From Rhodoferax ferrireducens (GTDB lineage: Bacteria; Pseudomonadota; Gammaproteobacteria; Burkholderiales; Burkholderiaceae_C), in NCBI RefSeq assembly GCF_003347515.1, contig NZ_QEII01000318.1:1-64000 (forward strand): DNA of 64,000 nt, written 5' to 3'. A model generated the notes under the pieces. It did not search any database. It was not told where the DNA came from and was given only the letters and a program-made list of their open reading frames with translations. Both the position numbers and the translations under genes were made by a program. This document shows positions 1 to 6,507 of the stretch, piece by piece (position 1 is the stretch's first letter; every line of letters begins with the position of its first letter).

Positions 1-108
1 AGAACACGCATTTCTTCGAGCGTGTTGTGGGCCAATTTGCGTCCGTCCCGTTTCATGCGAATTTGGAGAAAACTCAAACAAATAAGTTCAGAGAATTTGT
101 CCGCTAAA
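1..108. other. Non-coding left edge with a small inverted repeat
   Basis: No gene is visible here. AACACGC at 3-9 pairs with GCGTGTT at 20-26 to form a 7-bp hairpin with a 10-nt loop. It lies past the 3' end of the integrase gene and has no T tract on that strand, so it is not a typical terminator. The window edge prevents judging whether it belongs to a neighbouring gene. Confidence 0.3.
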
Positions 109-1284
109 TTACTGACTTATGAGTAAGTCTGAGTTGCTTGACTTCGCTGATACCGCTGGAGTCGGTACCTTTGTGCGCATAACAACTGACTTTCCACAAT
201 ACGCCCCCGAAGCTCGAATGCGCGCATGTCCTGCCAGTTCGGACACGGCCTGTCTGGCCGTCCGGTCCAGATCCGGTGGCAGCGGCCCACCGCCTCGCAC
301 CGGCGGCGGTTCACCGGTCTGGTCGCCGAAGAACTGGATCAAGGCTTCATGGCGTAGCCCGTGCGCCGTCACGCCCAGTTCCCGAAACGTGATCCCGAAT
401 TTCTCCAATACGTAGTCAAAGCGCCGCAGGTTCTGCTTCAGGTCATTGGCGGGGTCTCCCAAATAGGCATCCCGGTTGCACACAAGGCCTTGGGCGAGAT
501 CGACCGCCGCCAATCTGGCAGGGCTGTCCAGCGGGACAAAACGCACCCTTCCGCCCTTGCCCTTGATCCTCACATACCGATCCGCTGTCTTGCGATCGAG
601 GGGCAGTCCCGTTTCGCTGAAAGGCAAGACGTGCTCAAAGGGCCGGAATTGGATGGACTCCTTGCGCCGCAGCCCCATGGCATTGATCAACCGCAGCGAA
701 GCGCCGACATACCGGTCGCAGGCACAGACCCGCTCGATGACTTCGTCAATGTCAACGCCAGCGGCAGACCAACTCTTGTCTCGCTGCGCATATTCATGCC
801 GCTGGTATTCCTCCACGCTCAGGCCGTAATGCGCTGGCTCCCGCACGAAGCCATGCTTGCCCATCCACATGCCCAAGCCGCGCAGGAAACTCAGGTAAGT
901 CTGAATCGTGGCCGGAGCGAGCTGCTCCCGTTGCCAGACCTGCACCATGGCATGAATGTGTTTCTGTCCCAGGTTGCGCGGATCGGGAATCGTGTTGAAC
1001 CCCGCCTTGGCTTTGAGGTCGCGAAAAAAGCGCCGCAGGAACTGGGCACGTTCATACCGTGTCTTGTGGGAAACAGTTTTCTCCAGCGAGGTGTGCAGGG
1101 TGTTGAAGAGTTCCAGCAGTACCTCCAGTACCTTGAGCGGTGGTGCTTTGCCGGGCTGATAGCCCGCCAGGATGTCTTGGGCCGTCTTGTTTGCCCACGG
1201 CTGGCGGCGCGTGGGTTCACTGGCTAACAGGCGGCCGGGGCTGACTGAGCCTTGTTGCCGCCGACGAGAAGCTTTGTTTTGCAT
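109..1284 (-). CDS. Tyrosine recombinase / phage-type integrase
   Basis: Site-specific recombinase of the type that integrates and excises mobile elements. The catalytic set is visible in the 391-aa product: Arg in GLRRKES (about residue 206), His-Gly-Leu-Arg-His (about 308-312), His in GHAR (about 353) and the nucleophile Tyr in GAYCG (about 362). The N-terminal half is a helical SAM-like DNA-binding region typical of integrases. I chose ATG 1284 because GGAAGG lies 7 nt upstream; the open frame runs further up to 1410 but without a ribosome site. It is followed upstream by 1.2 kb of non-coding DNA and then a ParM-like cassette on the other strand, which fits a mobile element end. The partner att sites are not identifiable. 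Confidence 0.9.
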   Translation of the reverse strand: MQNKASRRRQQGSVSPGRLLASEPTRRQPWANKTAQDILAGYQPGKAPPLKVLEVLLELFNTLHTSLEKTVSHKTRYERAQFLRRFFRDLKAKAGFNTIPDPRNLGQKHIHAMVQVWQREQLAPATIQTYLSFLRGLGMWMGKHGFVREPAHYGLSVEEYQRHEYAQRDKSWSAAGVDIDEVIERVCACDRYVGASLRLINAMGLRRKESIQFRPFEHVLPFSETGLPLDRKTADRYVRIKGKGGRVRFVPLDSPARLAAVDLAQGLVCNRDAYLGDPANDLKQNLRRFDYVLEKFGITFRELGVTAHGLRHEALIQFFGDQTGEPPPVRGGGPLPPDLDRTARQAVSELAGHARIRASGAYCGKSVVMRTKVPTPAVSAKSSNSDLLISQ

Positions 1285-2516
1285 GGTGTTGCCTTCCATT
1301 TGGTGGATGTCTGCCCGCCGCCCGAATGGCGGGCAAGTGTTGAAAAAACGTGGAATCACAAAGCAGTCACCTGCCGGGTGGATTCCGTCGCCTGGCAGGT
1401 CAGTGGTCAAAAACTCCGGTGCAGCACGCGACCACCGAGGTGCGGCACCGACCCAATGTTTTGCCAGCCAGCGCGTCAGCGCTTGCCAGCTCGGTCTTCC
1501 TTAAAAATGAAACATGTGATCCGTCCCATCTGTGCATTTCTGCAACCATGGGGTTGGTGATGCCGGTCCGCCTCAAGGGCGTGCCAAAGGGCATCCGTGA
1601 CAAGGTCAGGCCTTGCACGTACTGATGGATCAGTTCTGGATTCGTAGCGCCATCCACTCGCATGGGTCCACCCCTGACCGAAAGTCCAGGGCGGTGCCGA
1701 GTTTGTGAGCGGGAACGCGCGGGGAGCCAAAAAATGGCAAACACAACCGCGCGCTGCGTGTAACGCGTGCTCAAAGGATGGCGGGAACAGGGGTGCGGCA
1801 TCAGGTGCCGACCGAGTGCTCGAAAGCCGTGGCGCGTTTCAGGGAACGCCCAGCGAAAAGTGCTGGCAAAGCCACAAGGGGTTGCACTACAAAAAAAACC
1901 ACGAGGCCATCACCTCAGGGGGCGATGGCCAATTCCGGTTCAAGGACCGGAGTTTGGGGCAGGTAACGACTGCGACGCCTTGCGCTCCTCGATGGAGCAG
2001 GGCCAGGACGGCCCTCGGGAACCTGTAGTTGACGCCGACCCAGAGGAAGAGTCAAGCAGGCTTGCCGGAAATGGTGTCGATTTCCCGGTGGTTTTGGGTG
2101 GCGATTGAACGACCGGGATGTGCCCGTGAGCCGAGTTTATTGTCCCGAAGGGATTGAAAGTGAGGCTGCATGCGGGCTTGACAAGGGAAATTGCTGCCTC
2201 TGGTCCCGGACGGGACCTTGACCGGGTTGGTGGCCGGTTCGCAGGCCTGGGCCGCAGAAATAGCACAAATCGGCGTGATCCACGCAAATCGCGCCCTTGA
2301 CAGCTCGGTTTGCGGTGAGACCTTAGTTTGACACGCAGAGCTTTTCCGCATGCCCGATGAAATCGGTCTCGTTTCAATGTGACCTGACAAGGTTGTATCG
2401 GGACCCAAGTCAGAGCCGATCCCGAAATCAGGTGGTTTGAAGGGGATTTCTGCGTGGATAGACAGTATTGGGCCACCGATGCTGATCGTTCTGCAACCCT
2501 GATTTGGAGTCCTCTC
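1285..2516. other. 1.2-kb non-coding region between integrase and ParM-like gene
   Basis: Several open frames cross this stretch but none has a convincing start, a recognisable motif or protein-like composition. Structured elements are visible: a 7-bp hairpin GGCCATC/GATGGCC at 1905-1930, followed on the minus strand by eight T residues (1898-1891), which resembles a terminator for a leftward transcript; a perfect palindrome GGTCCCG-GA-CGGGACC at 2202-2217; and CCGAT-GAA-ATCGG near 2353-2365. Next to a segregation-type ATPase, such sites could be a centromere-like region or an untranslated RNA, but I see no clear iteron array. Confidence 0.35.
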
Positions 2517-3563
2517 ATGGAATTGATCATTCGAGCCGTAGACGTTGGCTACGGCAACACCAAGTACGTCGCTGGTATCTCCGGTGACGAAATCCGCTGC
2601 GCCAGCTTTCCTTCACTGGCTTATCCCTTTCCGCGCGACCCATCCACCACCCTGGGCGCAGATCGGCGCAAAACCGTCGCCATCCCGATTGGCGGCATGT
2701 TTTACGAGGTGGGGCCGGACGTGATGCTGGCCGCCGACGCTTTTCGTGCCACGCAGATCCACGACAACTTTATTGATACCCCGGAATACCTGGCCCTGGC
2801 ACGCGGGGCACTGCGGATGATGAAGGTCGACACCATCGACCTGCTGGTGGTGGGGCTACCGGTGGCCATGTTTGCCTTGAAGAAGGCAGCGTTGGAGAAA
2901 TTGATGACTGGCACCCACGACGTAGGCAATGGCAAGACCGTGCTGGTGCGCAAGGCACTGGCCATGGCCCAGCCTAACGGAGCGTTGATCGACTATGCCT
3001 CACAGCATGACAAAGTGGTGGCGATGGAAAACGAGCACAGTCTGGTGATTGATCCAGGTTCGCGTACCTTCGACTGGCTGGTGGCGCGGGGTATGAAGTT
3101 GTCGTACAAGCGCAGCCATTCGGTGAATCGAGGGGTGTCCGACATCCTGCAGGTGATCGCGGATGACATCAGCGCGGAAATTGGCCGACCTTACAACCAG
3201 TTGGACGCCATCGACCTGGCCTTGCGCACCAACAAGAATCTGACGATCTTTCAGCGGACCTACAGTCTGGCGCGCATGAAGCCGGTGGTGGAAAGCGTTA
3301 CCAAGCAGGCCGTGGGGGCGATGATGCGCCGGATCGGTGAGTTTTACGATGTCCAGCATGTCATTCTGGTCGGTGGCGGCGCCTTTTTGTTCAAAAAGGC
3401 GGTGAAGGAGGCGTTCGCGACGCATCAGATTCTGGAGGTCAAGGAGCCGATGTTCTCGAATCTGCGGGGCTACCAGATCGCCGGCACGAATTACGCCGCC
3501 ACTGCGATGCAAAGTCCCGGTCGTGCGGCCCGCACATCGCGGCAGGAAGGAGAGGGCGCATGA
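2517..3563 (+). CDS. Actin-like ATPase, ParM/StbA type (PRTRC protein D-like)
   Basis: The 348-aa product has the actin-fold signatures of plasmid segregation ATPases: the phosphate-1 motif VDVGYGNTKYV near the N-terminus, a second phosphate motif DPGSRTFDW about two fifths of the way along, and the adenosine motif VGGGAFLF near the C-terminus. Such proteins polymerise on ATP binding and move DNA via a small adaptor bound to a centromere. ATG 2517 is chosen because GGAG lies 7 nt upstream and the conserved domain begins three residues in. The next gene overlaps it by 4 nt, so the two are translationally coupled. On a chromosome it suggests an integrated plasmid or a mobile element with its own maintenance function. 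Assignment to the PRTRC system is by resemblance only; the other PRTRC genes are absent. Confidence 0.85.
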   Translation: MELIIRAVDVGYGNTKYVAGISGDEIRCASFPSLAYPFPRDPSTTLGADRRKTVAIPIGGMFYEVGPDVMLAADAFRATQIHDNFIDTPEYLALARGALRMMKVDTIDLLVVGLPVAMFALKKAALEKLMTGTHDVGNGKTVLVRKALAMAQPNGALIDYASQHDKVVAMENEHSLVIDPGSRTFDWLVARGMKLSYKRSHSVNRGVSDILQVIADDISAEIGRPYNQLDAIDLALRTNKNLTIFQRTYSLARMKPVVESVTKQAVGAMMRRIGEFYDVQHVILVGGGAFLFKKAVKEAFATHQILEVKEPMFSNLRGYQIAGTNYAATAMQSPGRAARTSRQEGEGA

Positions 3564-3862
3564 GCCGGGACCAAGAAACAAACAGCGAGCCAGTGCGTTT
3601 GCTGTTTGAGATGACGCGGGAGGACAACCCGCGCCTCTACGATGACCTGATCCGGTTCAACAAAGGCACGAAGCGGGTGAACCGCTTGCGCTTTCTGGCT
3701 CATGAGGGCTTGTTGGCACAGAACTGGATGCTGGTGCCGTCTGCGGGTACCTTATCTCAAGGGACTGTATCCGCGTTGCCGACCCCCTCGAAGGTCAATC
3801 CGGCCGTTGCTGGGCATGTCGTCCAGGCGTTCGATGCACCAATGGTCGATGGGGAGGACTGA
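3560..3862 (+). CDS. Small protein partnered with ParM-like ATPase (candidate ParR/StbB adaptor)
   Basis: A 100-aa protein whose ATG overlaps the ParM-like stop codon (ATGA), the arrangement expected of an adaptor made in step with the filament protein. The central part (about residues 10-50) is basic and helical, including the stretch RFNKGTKRVNRL, and could bind DNA. The C-terminal 45 residues are low in complexity and rich in Pro, Ala and Val, probably disordered, as in adaptors that grip an actin-like filament with a flexible tail. No named domain is recognised with certainty; the role as segregation adaptor is inferred from position and size. Confidence 0.65.
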   Translation: MSRDQETNSEPVRLLFEMTREDNPRLYDDLIRFNKGTKRVNRLRFLAHEGLLAQNWMLVPSAGTLSQGTVSALPTPSKVNPAVAGHVVQAFDAPMVDGED

Positions 3863-3864
3863 TC

Positions 3865-4164
3865 ATGGCACCCGTGAAGAAGCATGGACGCCGGAGGGCG
3901 TCTGTCAGCGCGTCAGAACTGGCGCAGATGGGCGTGTGCGAACGGCTGGTGGTGTTTGAGCATCGCTATGGCAAGCGACTGACCGTTGAACAGCAGCAGG
4001 CAATCAAGCGTGGACGACGGGCGCACGCGCGCTTCTATCGGGATCGGTACATGAAATTGACTCGCCAGTGGCGTCATTTCGTTGTTTTTCTGGTATTTTG
4101 GCGCAGGCTAGCTTTGTGTGTCGCGAAGTGGTTTCAAGCCAGGAAACCGCGTCATGAGACTTGA
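3865..4164 (+). CDS. Small protein resembling the N-terminal part of a Cas4/RecB-like nuclease
   Basis: A 99-aa product with a good ribosome site (GGAGGA, 6 nt before ATG). Residues about 20-60 contain MGVCERLVVFEHRYG and then QQQAIKRGRRAHARFYRD. A lone Cys followed by a basic QxAxxRGxxxHxxF helix is the pattern found at the start of Cas4 and AddB-type nucleases, where that Cys is the first iron-sulfur ligand. The C-terminus has a short hydrophobic stretch (FVVFLVFW) that may be a membrane anchor. The gene overlaps the next by 11 nt, and the next protein supplies the nuclease core and the remaining Cys cluster. The two may act as a heteromer. Function is inferred from motifs only. Confidence 0.6.
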   Translation: MAPVKKHGRRRASVSASELAQMGVCERLVVFEHRYGKRLTVEQQQAIKRGRRAHARFYRDRYMKLTRQWRHFVVFLVFWRRLALCVAKWFQARKPRHET

Positions 4165-4687
4165 CCCTGCAGCCGTTATTGGCGTGGGTGCACTCGCGGT
4201 CATCCTCCTTTGGTGGTGGCGCAGCAGGTCAGATCTACGTCGGGCAAGGTTACCTCCGGAATTGAGAAGCGCCTGCCTGGTCTATGCGGAATGCTTGTTC
4301 CAATCCACCGGGCCAGTGTCAATTTCTGCCAGGGTGGATAGGGTTTATCGCAATGCGGCAGGTGTGTTGGTGCTGGTTGAGCTGAAAACCAGGGAGACGA
4401 ATCGGATGTATCAGTCGGATGTCATTGAATTGTCGGCGCAGCGCGTGGCCTTGATGGCGCACACGGGAGATGTTGTCGCGGATTACGCCTATATTGTGAC
4501 TGAGCGGCCAGATGGCTTCCGAATGGGTTGTCATCAAGTGAGGCTCATGGCGCATGCTGATGTGATTTCGCTGGCGACGAGGCGGGGGAAACTGTTTGTT
4601 GAGAGAGTTGAGCCTCAGACCACCTGTTCATCGGGCGTATGTCGGAAATGTGCGTTCGTTCAGTCATGCGATTTGCCTTGGGTGTGA
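4154..4687 (+). CDS. PD-(D/E)XK nuclease, Cas4-like core with C-terminal Cys cluster
   Basis: A 177-aa protein starting with one membrane helix (residues about 5-20, ending WWWRSRSD). The nuclease core shows ARVDRVYR followed by VLVLVELKTR, the Asp and Glu-x-Lys of the PD-(D/E)XK fold, then a Gln/Leu-rich helix. The C-terminus has CSSGVCRKCAFVQSC, the three-to-four Cys pattern that binds an iron-sulfur cluster in Cas4 and AddB. It overlaps the preceding gene by 11 nt. No CRISPR array or other cas gene is present, so a CRISPR role is not supported; DNA-end processing in maintenance or transfer of the element is more likely. Start at ATG 4154 rather than 4118 because the latter lies deep in the upstream gene. 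Confidence 0.65.
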   Translation: MRLDPAAVIGVGALAVILLWWWRSRSDLRRARLPPELRSACLVYAECLFQSTGPVSISARVDRVYRNAAGVLVLVELKTRETNRMYQSDVIELSAQRVALMAHTGDVVADYAYIVTERPDGFRMGCHQVRLMAHADVISLATRRGKLFVERVEPQTTCSSGVCRKCAFVQSCDLPWV

Positions 4688-5107
4688 TCCGCTCAACGAG
4701 CCGCACGAACAGATCACAGCGAGATACATTTCCGATTTGGTTGACTGGATGCACCTGTATTTGCAGACCACCTGGCACCAATGTTTTTGTGGCAACCAAT
4801 GCCACTGTTGGTAAGGCTATTGATGGCTGTGCTTGCGCCAGCTCAGGACAGCTGAGACTGGATCGAGGCGCCACCGACGTGAGCAGTTTGCACGGCTATC
4901 GACGAGTGTGCGCTTGTTAAAGACTCGTGCAGCGGCCAGATGCGGACATCTGTGCAATTTGAAGGAGGGATCGGGCAGGCGTTACCAGTTGCTTCCGGTA
5001 CCCACGAAAAAGGCCGCTAGGCCACGTGCCGACGTGTGGCATGTGAAGTCAGGTGCCGCACCTAAATACAGATACAGCAACGAAATTCGTTAACTTATGC
5101 TATCAAT
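4688..5107. other. Non-coding stretch after the nuclease pair
   Basis: No convincing gene. A perfect hairpin CAGATG-CGGA-CATCTG lies at 4937-4952 without a following T tract. Short open frames here lack ribosome sites and conserved motifs. The sequence becomes AT-richer towards its right end. Confidence 0.3.
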
Positions 5108-5176
5108 TGCAGTAAAATGATAGCCAGTCTGTTTAGGGTAATGGGTGCCAGTATGGGTTCAAATCCCGCTGCTGCG
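5108..5176 (+). other. tRNA 3'-end-like sequence (T-arm and acceptor-like), probably a relic
   Basis: GGGTTCAAATCCC at 5155-5167 is a standard T-arm core, and TGCTGCG right after it (5170-5176) can pair with TGCAGTA at 5108-5114 as a 7-bp acceptor stem with two G-U pairs. The interval is about three nucleotides too short for both a D arm and an anticodon arm, and I cannot place an anticodon, so it is not a working tRNA. Tyrosine recombinases often use tRNA 3' ends as attachment sites, so this could be an att relic; chance is also possible. Confidence 0.25.
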
Positions 5177-5391
5177 GCTTCACTAATCCTGTGGATGCTT
5201 GTATCGTTTCTTTTGGGATTCTTAAAAGTCATTTTTACAACGCTCGCAGCCACTCTTTCGGGAGTAGAAAAGGAAGGTATGCCTATGATCTCTAAAATTA
5301 ACAAGTCAGACAGTTTCGCAGCAGCATTCTTCGATACGATGCACGCGATTTGTGTTGGCGCAGTAGCAGTGGTAGCAGTACCCTAAACAGA
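5128..5391. repeat. 264-bp unit bounded by perfect 13-bp inverted repeats
   Basis: TCTGTTTAGGGTA at 5128-5140 is exactly inverted at 5379-5391 (TACCCTAAACAGA). The interval is AT-richer than the flanks and is filled by an open frame that begins right after the left repeat (ATG 5141) and stops inside the right repeat (TAA 5384-5386). I see no target-site duplication next to the repeats. It could be a tiny MITE-like element, or an RNA with paired ends. Confidence 0.5.
5285..5386 (+). CDS. Possible 33-residue hydrophobic small protein
   Basis: ATG 5285 follows a strong ribosome site AAGGAAGG with 7 nt spacing. The 33-aa product has a charged start (MISKINKSD) and a hydrophobic second half ending AVAVVAVP, like a short membrane peptide. 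The same frame is open upstream to 5141 or 5117, giving 81 or 89 residues with an additional membrane helix, but those starts lack ribosome sites. The stop codon sits inside the right 13-bp inverted repeat. Its role is unknown; a type I toxin-like or signalling peptide is only a guess. Confidence 0.3.
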   Translation: MISKINKSDSFAAAFFDTMHAICVGAVAVVAVP

Positions 5392-5692
5392 TTGAAGAAA
5401 GCTGACTCTAAGCGAGCCTTTTTACTAGATTAATAGTCTAAATCTCAAAAATGGCAGGTCGTCGATTCCTGCTGGACTTTGAGTGAAGCCCGAACTCTCG
5501 ACGGTGGCGACCGCCCGAGGCTCCAAAGCCTAATCGCTGTTCGGCAATCGATTTCTCACGACACCGTGGATCCGTTTCAGATTCCCCCCAGCTTTTCCGA
5601 AGACCCATGAATATCTTCGCGTTAACTTGCTCTCGTCATCAACTCCGAGTCGGGCTTCTTGATTTCGATAATTGCAAGTTTGAGGCAAGGGG
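5392..5692. other. Non-coding stretch with a two-stage hairpin
   Basis: No gene recognised. CTCAAA (5444-5449) pairs with TTTGAG (5478-5483) and, inside it, GCAGG pairs with CCTGC around a T-loop-like TCGTCGATT. The inner part looks like a tRNA T arm with two extra loop bases. The rest holds nothing I can assign. Confidence 0.3.
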
Positions 5693-5719
5693 TTGACAGC
5701 GCTTTGTCCGTGTTAAAGT
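5693..5719 (+). promoter_or_regulatory. Possible sigma-70 promoter
   Basis: A perfect -35 box TTGACA at 5693-5698 is followed after 15 nt by TAAAGT at 5714-5719. The spacer is shorter than the usual 17 nt. Transcription would start near 5726 and run to the strong terminator at 5943-5979. Confidence 0.4.
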
Positions 5720-5725
5720 AATTGT

Positions 5726-5979
5726 GGCTCTTCGGAGCTATGGCCGTATGGGCTATGGGCGACGCGCACGGCACTGTCTCACGATGGCTAATCTGAAGTT
5801 AGGGCAATTGTGAGGAAGTCGGGCGCGTTCAAAACACAGACACGTTGACTGGCGTGGGCTACAGCCTGATTTACATGTAATGATCGACCATATGTGATCG
5901 CAGATTGACTGTTTCCGGCGAGCGCATACCTCGCCGGTATCCAAACCGCTCTGGCCCGATGGTTTTGAGCGGTTTTTTT
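5726..5979 (+). ncRNA. Candidate orphan untranslated RNA of about 250 nt
   Basis: The interval lies between a promoter-like sequence and an intrinsic terminator and carries no convincing protein frame. It begins with a TTCG-capped hairpin (GGCTC/GAGCT) and contains a perfect 8-bp hairpin CCGGCGAG/CTCGCCGG at 5915-5937 just before the terminator. I tried 6S RNA, RNase P RNA and a cold-shock gene and none fits. It may instead be the 3' remnant of a gene disrupted by the mobile element. Confidence 0.25.
5943..5979 (+). terminator. Strong intrinsic terminator upstream of clpS
   Basis: AAACCGCTC at 5943-5951 pairs with GAGCGGTTT at 5967-5975, followed by a run of seven T residues (5973-5979). It ends whatever is transcribed upstream and insulates clpS-clpA from the accessory region. 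Confidence 0.85.
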
Positions 5980-6050
5980 GTTTGCGTCGCTTGAATGTTG
6001 AAAAATTGTCACCAATTTCTGATGACGCTGCAGTGCTTCGGTACGCTCGA

Positions 6051-6062
6051 TAGAATGAAAGC
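6051..6062 (+). promoter_or_regulatory. -10-like box placed for a leaderless clpS transcript
   Basis: TAGAAT at 6051-6056 lies six bases before the clpS ATG, and there is no Shine-Dalgarno sequence in front of that ATG. If this is the -10 box, transcription would begin at or next to the start codon. The -35 region is weak (CTGCAG at 17 nt). Confidence 0.35.
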
Positions 6063-6425
6063 ATGGCAACCAAATCTCCCGTAATTCCACCAGTTCCACC
6101 GGCTCACCAACCTCAGCGGGATGACGGCGACTCCGTCGTGCTTGAGAGGCGAACCCAGAAGGTTCAGCCGCCGCAGATGTACCAGGTCGTCATGCTCAAT
6201 GATGACTACACGCCGATGGAATTTGTCGTCGTGGTGATTCAGGAGTTTTTTGGCAAGGATCTGGAGGCGGCGACGCAGATCATGCTCAAGATTCATCTGG
6301 ACGGGAAGGGCATTTGTGGCGTTTATTCCAAAGATGTGGCGGCCACCAAGGTGGATCAGGTCCTCGATGCTGCAGCGAAGGCTGGGCACCCGCTGAAGTG
6401 CATCAGTGAGCCCGTTGATTTTTAG
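6063..6425 (+). CDS. clpS: ATP-dependent Clp protease adaptor ClpS
   Basis: A 120-aa cytoplasmic adaptor that binds N-degron substrates and delivers them to ClpAP. The N-terminal 35 residues are Pro-rich and disordered; the folded domain contains the family's [18 protein letters not shown] segment (about residues 39-56), and the substrate-pocket region is followed by the conserved [14 protein letters not shown]. Length is usual. It lies 82 nt upstream of clpA on the same strand, the normal pairing. The preceding DNA is accessory, so this gene probably marks the return to core chromosome. No ribosome site is visible, which may mean a leaderless message. Confidence 0.95.
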   Translation: MATKSPVIPPVPPAHQPQRDDGDSVVLERRTQKVQPPQMYQVVMLNDDYTPMEFVVVVIQEFFGKDLEAATQIMLKIHLDGKGICGVYSKDVAATKVDQVLDAAAKAGHPLKCISEPVDF

Positions 6426-6507
6426 GCAGATGATGGCATCTGTACAGAATTGAAATTGAAATCGGATTACAGTTAAACATCAAAGCAAGGCTTAAAAAGG
6501 AAATCAC

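Noticed and set aside
1400-2530. Several open frames of 100-196 codons upstream of the ParM-like gene
   Set aside because: They lack ribosome sites and recognisable domains and overlap each other on both strands.
3865-4687. CRISPR-Cas system
   Set aside because: The nuclease is Cas4-like, but no repeat-spacer array, cas1, cas2 or effector gene is present.
5108-5176. Functional tRNA gene
   Set aside because: T arm and acceptor-like stems exist, but there is no room for both D and anticodon arms and no anticodon loop with the needed U33 could be placed.
5812-5830. RNase P RNA signature (GAGGAAGTC)
   Set aside because: It is only similar to the conserved GAGGAAAGTCC element; the other conserved regions and the 350-400 nt length are missing.
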